Below are positions 12,394-23,338 of a DNA stretch of 64,000 nt, piece after piece. This DNA is from Dacryopinax spathularia (taxonomy: Eukaryota > Basidiomycota > Dacrymycetes > Dacrymycetales > Dacrymycetaceae): positions 930,001-994,000 of the forward strand of contig JBBPFI010000014.1 of NCBI GenBank assembly GCA_037974965.1. The letters run 5' to 3'. A program made the position numbers and the translations under genes. The stretch's first letter is position 1; each line of letters begins with the position of its first letter. A model generated the notes under the pieces. The model ran no database searches. It was not told where the DNA came from and was given only the letters and a program-made list of their open reading frames with translations.

Positions 12394-15300
12394 GTGGGGA
12401 ATGGTGGAATCGTTGCCGACGATGTGTATGCGCGTGTTTCCCTGTTGTTCCTTGCTGCCTATCTTGATTTAGAGGCACGCACAAGTCCTGTTCGAGTCTT
12501 GCATCTAGTGCAGACTGAGGCGGATTGTGGGTCGGGTGAGGGCTGCATATGTCTCGAAGACTTGAGGAATCTCTATTGTTTCGAGGGAGTGTGCTTGTCC
12601 GAGAGGGAGGCGACGAGTAAGCGATGGTTAGGAGCGGATGGGTTTATTCTGCTGCGGACACCATCGGTCGGCACGCTGGTTGGTGGTTTTCCGTATTTGA
12701 CTAGGGCTCATTTGAGTGAGCTTTGTATGGCGCATGGGTTGCGTGGGCGGCACAAGGGCACACGGAAAAGCCGTGTTGTGGAGCAGCTCTCTAAGCATTC
12801 GTGTGGTGCGGCATGCCAGGATGTTGTCTTTTACGTGTTCCGGGCTGTGCGCGTGCAGAGATTGACAAGATTCAGTGGTCGACAAGCACCTGCAGTGGGG
12901 AGAAAGCGAGCACGTGGTGGGCTAGTGGGTGAGGACGATCAGGAGGATGGCTGCCCCAGCGGGAAGAGGTCGAGGAGGGCCGGACAGAGCGCAGATGAAG
13001 GAGCGCGCTATTCGTTTCCTGCATCATTGGACAAGGCTCTTGTTCGGGAAATTATTGCAGAATATCAGAAGAAGGTCCATCCTTCATCTCTCTCAGATGT
13101 ACCGTGTGGATGTTGTGGAGAGAAGGTCAACATGTTGGCCGTGCGTCGTGTTCCCGTCGGCGTTGTTCCCTTCCACCTGTTGGGGCCGGATGCTGACTTT
13201 CCGCCGCACCTGTACCCACGAGGCTACTCCTTGTAAGCGTACGATGGGGCCTTTCTCCATCCGAAAGCGCTCTCGAACCGTTGGAGTAGGGAGGGAGAAA
13301 TTAACTTGTGTCCGAGCTGCAGGAAGGAGCTGGTTGGAGAGCAACGCATGCCGCGACTCGCCTTGTGTAACAGGTTCTATTATGGTTATGAACACTTGCC
13401 TGCCGATGTGGAGGATGCATTTGCCAGGTGCATGTTCGTGGATCTTCGCATGATCTCGCGCTATACGGCAAGTAATATTTGTTACGCTTATAGAGATGAT
13501 CCGAGGAAGGAGAACCTCTTCGGAAGGGTTGTTTCGGTGGCTCAGAGATTTTGTCGAGGGAATACCGTAGTTTTGCCACGCGATCATATGCGCCTTGAAA
13601 AGGTACTTCCTCCGTCGGCGGAAAGTCTTAAGTCGGCGTTCACGACTGTGTTTGCTAATGCGGATGGCATCGATGATGCAAGTTTGCGTAGATTGGCGCC
13701 GTTGAAAGCAAGCACGAGTCGAGTGCGGCTTCTGATCCAGTTCTTGCTGGGCGTGAACGGGGCGTACAGGGATGGCGAGGATGGGGATGGTGCTGTTGAA
13801 TTTAGTGAGGTTAATATGCAAAGCATTTTCGGTGATAATTGCGAGGGCGACCCAACTGAGAGCGAATCGCTGCCGTCCTGTATTGAGATTGGTCGGTTAC
13901 ATGGAGCGGCGGTAGAAATGGATTCTGATGTGACCGGGCGGAATGAGTTTGGTGCCGTGAATGCTGATAAGGAGGAGTTCTATATGGAGTCGTGTGGCTT
14001 TGTGCAAGGAGATGTAACGAGTCAGAAGTATCAAGCGATGAAGGCAGAGTGCTTACATCACTGCTTGGCTGGGCGGCCGTTCCTTCTGAGTAGGAGCGGA
14101 GGCACGCCCGTTAGTGAAGGGAGACACCATTTACTGCTTGGAGGGTTGTTCCCTCACCTGGATCCTTTCAATTTGGGCGGATTCGAGCATCCTGCGAGAA
14201 GGCGGTTTGTGGACATGACAGCTCAGTTGGCCCACTTGCTGAATTTGTACGAGTGCCCGTTTGAAAGGGATCCACAATTTGCGTTCGTTTATCACAACAT
14301 TCTGCAGAAACGACGCAACATGAAAGACGCTTTTTTCCGCGTGCGGCAGAGGGATTCCGATGAGTTGATTGAAGCAATTGGAAGAATACCTGTATCTGTT
14401 TTCAGAGAATTGGCTGAGAAGATGGAGAAGGATGCGACTTACCGCGCTGTCGGGCAGGAGGAGTGTGAAGCAGCGAGGGTATTACGTCGGTTGACGGTGA
14501 TACAGCGAGATGTCCCGGGCTCGAATGGCTACAAGCAAGCGAGGCGAAATGAGATTCGGGCGCTAATACAATGGCTGGGAGCGCCAGCTCTGTATTTAAC
14601 TATCACACCTACTGATGTTGATAGCGCCTTGGTTCGCCTGCTCGCTGGTGAGGATGGAGACCCGGTTTCATGGTGGGATGGGGGGGAAACGTTTGACTCG
14701 AAGATGCAACGGGCGGCTAGAGTGGCACGCAACCCGGCGGCGGCGGCTCGTTCGTTTCATGGGACAATGGAGAGGTTTCGTGATGTTATCTTGCGCTGCG
14801 GTCGAGGTCCCGGGTTGTTCGGAGAATGTACGGGCTTATATGGAATGGTGGAGGCACAAGGCAGGGGCACGTTACATTGCCATATGCTGATATGGTTGAA
14901 AGGTCACCCAGGTCCTCAGGCTCTGAGGGATCGTATGGCGAATGACGTGGATTGGAGCGAACGTATGTTGCGTTGGCTTGAGACACACATACACAGTGAA
15001 TTGCCCGGAACTGTGGACGTTGTCAGGGAAGATAGAGGGCCGCTGCCGAAACCGAAGCGTAGAGGTGGCGAGGTGAACCCATGTACCCTACCTGGGCCGT
15101 CGATCGTGTCGATGGACGAAGGGCAATTTTCGACGGCATTTCGGAGTCACGTAACAGCTCTTGTTGAGGAGGTTAATTGGCATGAGCACAAGCAGACCTG
15201 CTTTTCCCGGTTGAAGGCTGGCGAGGTGAAGGGAGATGAGACTTGCAGGATGAGAATCGATGGCAGAACGCGAGCCAAGACGGAGGTTGATCCGTGCACT

Positions 15301-16008
15301 GGATCGATCTTATTGCGAAGGTTGCATCCGCGAATAAATGAGTACAATGATGTGATCATGTTTCTCTTAAAGTGCAATATGGACATCCAGTACATTGGGT
15401 CGGGTGAGGAGGCGAAGGCGGCCATCTATTATATCACAGATTATATAACGAAACCAGCGCTCCCGACGCACGTGGGTCTATCTGCCGTGGGATTGGCGTT
15501 GCAGAAGAACGCTGGTACTGCGATAAGTAGTGGGGTAAATGAAAGTAGGCGAGTACTTAACCGATTAGTGAACAAGATGATGGGCTGTCAAGAGATGTCG
15601 CACCAGCAAGTGATGAGCTATTATGTCGGGGGCGGTGATGTATACAGTTTGCACCGCTTTAAGGTGCTGCCTTGGGGGGTTTATGAACGGCTGATTCGTG
15701 GCTGGGAAAGGGACCGGGATGAACGTGCTGGGGTAATCACGGTAGGACGGCTGGAAGGTCCCAAAGGAAGTAGAGAGATGTTGACTCTTGAAGGAGTACG
15801 TGGCGTGCAAGATGTTTCACGGAATATCGGGGGTATCACCGGTGGGGTTGGACAGCGTGCCGCCGTGGAGCGAGAGGGGTCGGTGGGCGGGCGTGGAGCG
15901 AGAGGGGTCGGTGGGCGGGGCCGATGTACAAGTCGATCTGCAAGGGGTGTTGTCCATCCGCGGATCTGCGGTGACTTCGGGCAGCCAAGAGTTGGATTAC
16001 ATCTTTAG
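12394..16008 (+). CDS. Helitron Rep (HUH) portion
   Basis: Frame 1 reads from an ATG at 12394 to 16008 with a single TAA at 13234-13236. Sequence on both sides of that stop is Helitron-like (YDGAFLHPKA then LCPSCRKEL after it), so it is not likely to be an intron edge, although a GTAAG does overlap it. An N-terminal block with HGLRGRHKGTRKS and a Cys/His pair (HSCGAAC) resembles the leader of basidiomycete Helitrons. The HUH metal motif is GTLHCHMLIWLKG, with His-Cys-His codons at 14875-14883. The tyrosine motif is AIYYITDYITK (about 15420-15452), with two candidate nucleophilic Tyr. The last roughly 45 codons to 16008 are read out of frame, because the true continuation shifts to frame 2 at the 28-bp duplication. 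Confidence 0.85.
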
Positions 16009-18490
16009 GCCAAGTGAAGAGCAGTTTGATAATCTGTGCTTGTACGACTTTGTAAGCTGTATCCATAAAGAGGTCGGTGGTTCTGGTGTGCCTGAGAGCA
16101 GCGTACCGAATATGCGGGTCGGCCTCGCTGCTCCGGAAGGTACGGAGAGGAGGGTTAAAAGGGGGAGGCCAAAGCTGCAAAGAGGTCAGATGCTTGTGGG
16201 TCATCCCCAGAGAGGTACTCATCGGCTTCAGTTGAGTGGTGCTGTCTTGGTGCCGGTGATCCTTGGACCCTCGTTACCCCAACGTGCGCTGGTTGACGGC
16301 GAAAAGGAGGAGTGGTGCCGTGCAATGCTAATTTTGTTCAAGCCGTGGCGAAGGTTGGAGGACTTGGTTGTTGTAGGGGAGAAATGGTGTGATGCATTTG
16401 ACAGGACCGTATTCGGGGAACGACATGTAAGTGTCATGGAAAATATAGGGGTGCTTCAAGAGTGCAAAGCCGCGAGAGAACGCGGTGGCGACTGGCGAGT
16501 GGGCAATGAGTTGGCGGACAGGCCTGGTTCGCCTGGGGGGAGCGACTGGGAAGAGGAAGATGAGGAATGTGATGTTGCGCGGGCAGACGAAGAGAGGCGG
16601 CTTGCAGCAGTCGCGGATGTCGCACAGTCGTATGCGTCTTGTGTCGGGAGTTTGCTGACCGCTTCAGGTCCGGCGGTGACCGGGAGGATTATGGGTGTGA
16701 AGACGATTGATGTTGGAGAGAAGCTCTTTATTAGGGAGCTCAGTGGTGTAATGACTGAGCTGCGAAGGCAACGAAGGCCCGGTGTACTGGCCCAAAGGAT
16801 GTCGAGCTTCGTCCCAGATGCGGATACAGGTAGACCCGCTGAGGTTGCTGTTGCTACAAGGGGGGATGTAGGTGGGCAATGCGTTGATGCGAATGGAGGT
16901 ATATTGCTGCTGGGGAATGCTTCGGAAGAGGGTGAGGCGATTCGGAAAGTGAGCGATGCATTTTCCATGGACGACAACCCGGAGCAACGCGCCGTGTTGA
17001 GAACGGTGGGAGAGCATATGTTGGAGCGTAGGACATCGCAGCTGCTGATGTATGTATCGGGTGTGGGAGGGACGGGTAAAAGTCACGTCATCAAGTCGCT
17101 TGTCTCGCTCTTTCGGTCTGTTGGGCGAGAAGGGTGTTTGATGCTAAGTGCACCCACCGGTGCTGCGGCTATCGTGATCAACGGGTATACGATTCACGCG
17201 CTCACCCTCTTACCTAAGTCAAAGCGTAGAGTGGACCTTGACACGCTGGAGCCCATATGGAGGGAAGTAGAGTACTTGATTGTCGATGAGGTCTCCATGA
17301 TTTCGGCGTTGTTCCTTTCTCAGGTCTCTGAGAGGTTGAGGATGGCAAAAGGCGTATCGGATCGGCCGTTTGGCGGCCTGAATGTATTATTCTTCGGTGA
17401 TTTTGGTCAACTAAAACCGGTGCGACAGGCTTGTCTGTATTCATATAAGGTGACCGGAAATGTTGCTTTCGCTACGGCTCAATCGGTGGATGGACAAGGC
17501 GCGTTGTGCGGGGCAATGTTGTGGAGACAGATAAACTCGGTTGTAACCCTCAAGAAAAGCATGCGTCACAACGGGGATGTAAAATGGTCTAATCTTTTGG
17601 CACGGGTGCAACTGGGTGAGGCGTGGACGGGTGCGAAGCCACACACGGCTGTACAGAAGGGGGAGGGGGAGAACTACGAGGAGGGAGACTTTGAGGTGCT
17701 TCGGGGTCGGTTGCTTAGTCGTTTGAGAGAGTCGGATCCGTCTATATTGATGTCGTTGGGGGATGTTCCTGTCATCACTTGCACCAAGGACCTGCGAGAT
17801 CAGCTCAACAGTACTTTGTCAAAGCAGCACTGCGATCGTTTGGGGCAAGAATACACGATGTATCGGTCAGATGATCGTTTGACGGGCGGTACAGTATTGT
17901 CGGACACCCTCCGTGCGCAATTGTGGGCTGTGTCGTCATCGAGGACTGGCGATGCGCTTGGGAGTTTGCCTCTTTTCGTGGGTATGAAGGTCATGATAAC
18001 TGAGAATGTAGCAATCTCGATGAACATCGTCAATGGGGCGGAGGGAGAGGTAGTGGGGGTGCGTTTCTCGGAAGAGGAAGGGGGTTACAGGTGTGCAAAG
18101 GTGGCGTTTGTCGAAGTGCGAGGGTGCGGTCTGCTGCACCCGGGCTTGCCGATAGATGTGGTGCCGATATTGCCTGTACGGTCGTCCTTTAAGTGGGTGG
18201 GAAGCGGCGGACAGATGTGTAACGTGTCCAGGAAGCAGTTGCCTATCCTGCCGGGCTACTCTTACACAGATTATAAAAGTCAAGGCCGGTCATTGCCTCG
18301 GGCGGTATTAGATCTCGCGAGCTGTCGTTCGTTGGCAAGTATGTATGTGATGCTTTCTCGTGTACCATCTTTGCAAGGGGTAGTGGTTCTACGGGAGTTT
18401 ACACCGCGACATTTACATGCTCGGATAGATCCTGCGCTGAGGGCAGAATTGACGCGACTGGCTAATATTGAAGAGGGCCGAACTGTGTGA
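15788..18490 (+). CDS. Helitron Pif1-like helicase portion
   Basis: An uninterrupted frame 2 ORF. After a linker (LDYIFRPSEEQFDNLCLYDF) it contains the SF1B helicase motifs in order: Walker A GVGGTGKS (about 17063-17092), APTGAAA, Walker B IVDEVSMIS (about 17279-17305), FFGDFGQLKPV (about 17392-17424), and near the end YSYTDYKSQGRSLPRA and MYVMLSRV. In Helitrons this domain unwinds DNA during rolling-circle transposition and is fused to Rep. Here the two halves sit in different frames, joined at the 28-bp duplication. The ATG at 15788 is therefore only the first ATG of the open frame, not a real start. The protein ends at TGA 18488-18490, 248 bp before the stop of the RAD9 gene on the other strand. 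Confidence 0.88.
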   Translation: MKEYVACKMFHGISGVSPVGLDSVPPWSERGRWAGVEREGSVGGADVQVDLQGVLSIRGSAVTSGSQELDYIFRPSEEQFDNLCLYDFVSCIHKEVGGSGVPESSVPNMRVGLAAPEGTERRVKRGRPKLQRGQMLVGHPQRGTHRLQLSGAVLVPVILGPSLPQRALVDGEKEEWCRAMLILFKPWRRLEDLVVVGEKWCDAFDRTVFGERHVSVMENIGVLQECKAARERGGDWRVGNELADRPGSPGGSDWEEEDEECDVARADEERRLAAVADVAQSYASCVGSLLTASGPAVTGRIMGVKTIDVGEKLFIRELSGVMTELRRQRRPGVLAQRMSSFVPDADTGRPAEVAVATRGDVGGQCVDANGGILLLGNASEEGEAIRKVSDAFSMDDNPEQRAVLRTVGEHMLERRTSQLLMYVSGVGGTGKSHVIKSLVSLFRSVGREGCLMLSAPTGAAAIVINGYTIHALTLLPKSKRRVDLDTLEPIWREVEYLIVDEVSMISALFLSQVSERLRMAKGVSDRPFGGLNVLFFGDFGQLKPVRQACLYSYKVTGNVAFATAQSVDGQGALCGAMLWRQINSVVTLKKSMRHNGDVKWSNLLARVQLGEAWTGAKPHTAVQKGEGENYEEGDFEVLRGRLLSRLRESDPSILMSLGDVPVITCTKDLRDQLNSTLSKQHCDRLGQEYTMYRSDDRLTGGTVLSDTLRAQLWAVSSSRTGDALGSLPLFVGMKVMITENVAISMNIVNGAEGEVVGVRFSEEEGGYRCAKVAFVEVRGCGLLHPGLPIDVVPILPVRSSFKWVGSGGQMCNVSRKQLPILPGYSYTDYKSQGRSLPRAVLDLASCRSLASMYVMLSRVPSLQGVVVLREFTPRHLHARIDPALRAELTRLANIEEGRTV
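15864..15919 (+). repeat. 28-bp perfect tandem duplication within the Helitron
   Basis: Two abutting identical 28-nt units (15864-15891 and 15892-15919, each starting CGTGGAGCGAGAGG) lie where the Rep and helicase frames part. Since 28 is 27 plus 1, the extra copy accounts exactly for the +1 offset between the two frames. Confidence 0.9.
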
Positions 18491-18738
18491 GAGATGTTCG
18501 GTTGCTGTCATCATGATGTTCATTCTGTGTATATATTGTACAATTATCATTTGTCCATGGATACTGGAGACGGGGAGCGTTTTCAGGCGTGTGATGTGCG
18601 ACTGAGTAGTTTACCGAGGTCTTGAGGGCATTTGAGTTCGCTGTAGTTGGAGCGAGTGATATGTTGATCGATGTGGTAGTGGTTCGGGTTTGTGCGGAAT
18701 GAATGCGATGTCGATTTGGAGCTATCGGCAGGTTGTAT

Positions 18739-20287
18739 TCACTTGAATTGAGCCGTATGCTACAATGAATTAACAGTCCGCAGGGATTACAGAGAAAAGA
18801 CGAGTCGTTGACTGACCTTGACAGCGGAGACTCCAGCGCGTGGTCCACCCGAAGCGGTGGTAGATGATGGGTCGGGCGTGGAAGGCACCAGGAGCTTGAT
18901 GTGTTGGTCTTCGTCCGCGTCCAAGAGCGATTCCAGGGCGATTGGAACAAAACCAGTCGTGGCTGCGGGTACAGCAGTCGGCGCGGGCGGGCCGTCCGGA
19001 GTGTCAACGTCCATAAGGACGTCGGTATTTTCCTCATCGACGATGTCCTCGATGGGGTCGTCTGCATCTACTGGTATGGTCGTATGGATGCCTAGGGAGG
19101 GCCGTTTGGGACGGTCGGAGTTGACGGTAGACGTGGAGATGGCGCCGAAAAGATGCCAGGAACCAGGCGTGCCCTCACCCTGAGCAACCGGGGAAGGCGC
19201 AATCGTAATGAACAGCGGAGCACCGGGCTCCGTGAACTGTAGAGTGACTCTTTCGCGCAGGGTTGATGCAGAGTGGATCGTGGCCTGCGATGTGATGAGG
19301 GTCTTGGGAAGGGAGGCTATGTGGAGCGTAACACGCACAGCGAATTCCTGAATGTGAAACGAAAGGGCGGTCTCGGCTGTCTCAACCTTGTATGCAATGA
19401 AGTCGTCCGGATGCATGTAGCAGGTAGTGCTCAGGTCGCCGTCTGTTTAGTAGATCAGCAAGGAGAGAGCACCGTGACAAGCGGCTTGTGATCGTACCGG
19501 CGGAGGTACAGATTATGAGTTCATCGTCGAAAGCCCAGAAGGCAATTTGGCCGCTAGGTTTGGTGAAATGTGTCTTCAGGTGTCTTTCGAGCGAGTTGAG
19601 GTTCTCGGCAGCGATGGTGATCGTCTCGTACTTGTCGGCCCTCGGGGGGTTGTACATGACGTGGTTGTCTGGTACAAGTATGGTGAAGTACCAACCTTTA
19701 CGCACGTCTGTCAATGCGTAACCGTGTTAGGCGGGCCAGGGACATTATATCTGCGCATGCTACGAACCGTGTGTGCATTCCAGGCTCACGAGAAGACGCC
19801 AGTCGATGCTTGGGTGGTTCTCGCTATCGTCGGAGTCATACTCACCGTCGGACCCAGTGATTGGGCGACCGGGGTAGATGAGTGATAGCTTGACAGCCAG
19901 AACCTGCGAGGAAGGCGCTCCGGCAATTTTAAGGGGCCGGAGAACGAGCTTAACCAGGATGGCTCCAATGCACTCGTCTTGACCTTCAGGGAGTCGACAG
20001 CTATAGGTCTCAAAGAAAGACCTCTTCAGGGTTAGGCCGACCCAGGCAGACTTGGATAACGTCGCGCATGACAGAACCATCTATGCGGAGCGTGGTGAGT
20101 GGGGTGTAGTTACGGCGTGGGGACATTGTATGCACCTCATCGCGTCGAATGGTTATGTCCATTATATTATCGTACTTGTCGATAGCCTTGAGTAGTGTGT
20201 AGAGTACTGATAGATTGAGGATCCGGTCGTTTGCCACGCATATATGCACTTACTTCCCGCTGCGCGGACGGTGAGCGTGGCTTCCAT
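18739..20287 (-). CDS. RAD9: RAD9 checkpoint clamp subunit
   Basis: Spliced from ATG at 20285-20287. The N-terminus reads MEATLTVRAAG then LKAIDKYDNIMDI. The next exon gives MVLSCATLSKSAWVGLTLK and RSFFETY, matching the Rad9 pattern of LSL..xNSSxSAY..FxxxxFFxxY. The middle has IGAILVKLVLRPLK, LLVSLECTHGVRKGWYF and TITIAAENLNSLERHLKTHF. The second clamp domain has HPDDFIAYKVE, LSFHIQEFAVRV, VTLQFTEPGAPLFITIA and WHLFGAIS. The last roughly 100 residues are an acidic, Pro/Ser-rich tail, as in Rad9, where the tail is phosphorylated. Rad9 is the large subunit of the 9-1-1 (Rad9-Rad1-Hus1) DNA-damage clamp. About five exons keep frame. The last one is small (HTAQFK) and less certain. No coding break was seen, so this looks like a working host gene. 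Confidence 0.82.
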
Positions 20288-21042
20288 TCTGCAAGTTGGC
20301 GAGTCAGCAATGGGAGCGTTATACTACATGCCAGAGCACCAAAGGGCTTACGTGCGGGGGACGTGTCGGTCCGGCTTGTCAACGATCGTGTTATGGGATT
20401 AAAGGATGGGAACGTGGAGTGGTGGTAGCAGGCAGGGAAGCGTAGGTAGAGAGCGAGGACGCGACCGCATACATTTATAGGAGCAACTCCGTCATGAGCA
20501 GGTCGGCGGTGTCGGAGTTGGTTTTTGGGGTGCCGCCGTGAGGCGCTTTCATGATGGATTCGTGGTGGTTCTCCGAGGACGCGCCGGCGGGCACCCCAAA
20601 TGCACCGGCGACGGTCGCCGTGGTATGAAAGATGTAAGGGTTGATCGCCCTGCCATCGCTTGGGTAGGATGTTCCCCTATCAAGTTGATTGTGAACGACC
20701 ATTCGTTTTTTTTTTTCCTCGAGGAGAGATTGAGCATTCCGTGTCAGACATGTGAGGCGAGCGCCAGATGTTCGGAAGAGTCGTTGGTGGACTTCGCGTC
20801 TTGATGAAGACGTGTGGCTGTGCGGTCCCTGTTGCCATTATGGGGAATCCGTTGCCGTTCTGGACAACCCGTTGCCGTTGTGGACAAGCCGCTCCCAGAT
20901 GGGGTATATGGATGGCCCGGGGTCGAATGTGAGTATCTCATCTCACCGTAATCCGTATAAATGCGCGGCTAACGACTTGCAGCTGGTACATAGTCGAGCT
21001 GGGTGAAGACTCCTGATATTGCTTACTTTTCTATCTGCCTAC
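20288..21042. other. Spacer between RAD9 and the SKP1-like gene
   Basis: This is divergent upstream DNA of RAD9 (minus) and the SKP1-like gene (plus). A short near-repeat (CCGTTGCCGTT...GGACAA, twice, near 20850-20890) and a T9-10 run near 20706 are the only visible structure. A 75-codon minus frame and an 84-codon plus frame have no support. Confidence 0.5.
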
Positions 21043-22113
21043 ATGTCGATTGTGCTTGTCTCGGATAACGGGCTGCGGTTCGAGGTCCCCACTGCCTGGT
21101 TGCGGAATATGGGTATCATCAGGTGGTGTGCGGAAGGTTCCGAATACCCTCGGCAGACGTATTGGTGTCATTTTGATTTGCGGCCAGATGCTCGTGTTGG
21201 TCCGCCTGCTGTGCACATTCCTCATGTTACTGGTGCCGTGTTGAGCAGGGGAAGTACTTCATAGGTCTCTTGATCGAAAAGGCGGTCTGATCTATCGTCC
21301 TCCAGGTGCTTGAGTGGTGCAAGTATCATCAAGATGATTCGGTGGAGGAGCAGCCGAAGGATGGCTTAGTGTTCTCGGACTGGGATATGGGATTCATAGG
21401 GAGGGACGTGGAAGATATGTGAGTATTTGGACATGGTTAACTTTGCAGCGGAATGATGAGGGATGCGTAGATTTGAGATACTGAAGGTGAGATTTCGGCG
21501 AAAAATCAGTGGGCTACGCCGTTTCTGACAGGCGTGGGCAGGCGGCTGACTATTTGGACGCACGTGGTTTGGCGTGAGTCTCTTTCGGGGTTGTGTCAAT
21601 GGCGGAGCGGGATTCATGCATGGACTGCAGATTGTTGGCTCTAAAAGGGTTAGCGGATGCGTTGGATGGCCGTCCCCTTGATGAGTTGCGTGAGGTCCTG
21701 CGGGTGTCAAACGGGGAGCCTGAGAATGATGCGGTAAGAAGGTTGTGTTGTTGTGTTGCGGGTTCTCCCCGTTCATTCCCAATCAGGTGCATGGGGTCTT
21801 ACAGGATGTGGCAAGTAGCATTTGTGATTCTGTGTGCGATGCTGATTTCTCCGGCAGGGATGGACGGAGTATGGGACCAGTTGGTAGGGTGCCTTTGAAT
21901 AGAGGGGAGGTCAGGTATACTTGGGTTTTCGAGATTACGTATCGTTACACGGGTCTAGATGGACGAATCCCACGGTTGAGAGTATGTAATAACCTCGGAA
22001 TCGCTCCCTCGGTGTACGAAAAAATCCAACTCCATGAGCCGTCGGTTGTCGCGATATTGCCTTTTGGTGGGATGGCTCGCCTGGTGTCGAGCAAAGGGGA
22101 GGCTATATCATAG
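21043..22113 (+). CDS. SKP1-like protein with C-terminal extension
   Basis: The start is MSIVLVSDNGLRFEVPTAWL, like SKP1's N-terminal beta strand (DG..FEV). Then come IPHVTGAVL and VLEWCKYHQDD (SKP1 VIxWCxxHxDD), FSDWDMGF (SKP1 WDxxF), FEILKAADYLDARGLALLAL (SKP1 LILAANYLDIKGLL) and ELREVLRVSNGEPENDA (SKP1 EIRKxFNIxNDFTxEE). SKP1 is the SCF ubiquitin-ligase adaptor that binds F-box proteins. Several short introns fit (about 21420-21471, 21489-21543, 21575-21632 and 21733-21804). The junction after GAVLS lacks a clean GT donor and is unresolved. After NDA the frame continues for about 100 residues instead of the usual short WCEEK end. That tail resembles nothing I know. The acidic loop is short, and the gene stops 68 bp before the long inverted repeat. 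Confidence 0.72.
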
Positions 22114-22181
22114 TGTATTTGTCTTCAGACATCGATCCGAGCCGAAACGGGTCCGCCGAACCCCGCGCATCCACTGCGATT

Positions 22182-22553
22182 TGGCATCCCACCGATGTCC
22201 CAGCGCATCCCACCCCAATCTCATCCCATCCTACCCACGTCCCGGCGCATCCTACTCATGTCCGAGCGCATCCTACCCACGTCTTAGCCCATCCCGCCCT
22301 ATCCCAGCGCATCCCACCCCCATCGCAGCGCATCCTATCCCAACCTCGGCCCATCCTACCCCCATCTCAATGCATCCCACCCCCATCGCGGGGCATCCCA
22401 CCCATGTCCCAGCGCATCCTACCCATGTCCCAGCGCATCCTACCCACGTCTTAGCCTATCCCACCCATGTCCCAGCGCATCCTACCCACATATCGGCCCA
22501 TCCTACCTCGACCCGAATGCATCGTACCTGATACCAAACGCATCCTACCCGGG
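22182..22553 (+). repeat. 21-bp minisatellite, left copy
   Basis: About 17 units of a 21-bp repeat, typified by CATCCCACCCATGTCCCAGCG, with variants at the 'ATGTCCCAGCG' half. Because 21 is a multiple of 3, all frames stay open and give false His-Pro-Thr proteins. Confidence 0.88.
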
Positions 22554-23338
22554 AAGGGTTAGGTCATACGCGATCTCTACCATGTCCTAGAAGGAAATCA
22601 TAAAAAACCAATGTTAGCCAGCAGTCGCGTCCAACCGAACGTGGAAAATACCTACACTATCAATTATCAAGAGCTGCTCTGGAGTTGACCATTCAGTTTC
22701 CCTCGCAACAACGGCGCAGTCGATCCGTATTCTCCATTTCTCCACATCGGCATGTCTTCCGCAAGCTGCACATGCTCCGTTGTGTGCCCTTTCTGTTGTC
22801 CTTATTGCTCATGTGCCCGTGGAGACAATACTGGGTTGCTCATGTACAGTCGGTTGATACCGAAGACCTTCGATCCATTTGTGACCTGCCGAGTCGAGCG
22901 CATACTGACCCTTAACTTCGGACGGAACATCACCCGAGATCGGCCTCGGAGCATGTGAATTGAGTTTGGATGCCACCCAGCCAATAGCGCCGCGGAGTCT
23001 AGGCTACGCTACGGGAAGACGCGTTCTCGGTCATCATACGCGGCAAACGGTTTAGAGCCTGTTATCGCGTTTGCACGTTCTTGCATACATTTCGTTAGGA
23101 TGAGTATTGTCTAGGTACTGATGGCGAGCAGTAGAGTGTTGCGAGCGCCGTGGGTCAAAGATATTCGTCGTTTCTAGAAGTGCAGACACCCGTGATGTAT
23201 GTTAAAGGGATATTCGCAAGTCGTGTACTGCGGCAGACGTGTTTGATTCGACGATGCTAAGTATGGACAGGTTGATTTTCGGGAAGAAGGAAGGACCGGC
23301 ATGAATACGCAAGTGTGAAGGTACTGCTATATGGACTA
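22182..23338 (+). repeat. Left arm of long inverted repeat
   Basis: The 21-bp minisatellite (22182 to about 22553) is followed by about 785 bp of unique sequence. It is the reverse complement of 26336-27122 plus part of the right minisatellite. Frames within it (for example 22685-22915) reappear identically on the opposite strand of the right arm, which shows the near-perfect match. Confidence 0.9.

Larger units (their letters stand above)
12394..18490 (+). mobile_element. Helitron, Rep-helicase coding region
   Basis: The interval carries both hallmark parts of an autonomous Helitron on one strand: an HUH-type Rep nuclease region followed by a Pif1-family helicase. The coordinates cover the coding part only. 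The 5'-TC and 3'-CTRR-with-hairpin ends were not found, so true element size and any captured host DNA are unknown. It lacks visible introns, unlike every host gene around it. The reading frame is interrupted by one TAA (13234-13236) inside otherwise Rep-like sequence, and by a frame offset at a 28-bp tandem duplication (15864-15919). It therefore looks recently inactivated rather than ancient: the rest of about 6 kb stays open. Confidence 0.9.

Noticed and set aside
20475-20702. Small minus-strand gene upstream of RAD9
   Set aside because: No splice sites, no family, and it lies in the presumed promoter.
22113-22531. Frames coding long His-Pro-Thr repeats
   Set aside because: They are translations of the 21-bp minisatellite, open in several frames and on the right arm too; no codon preference or start context supports a gene.
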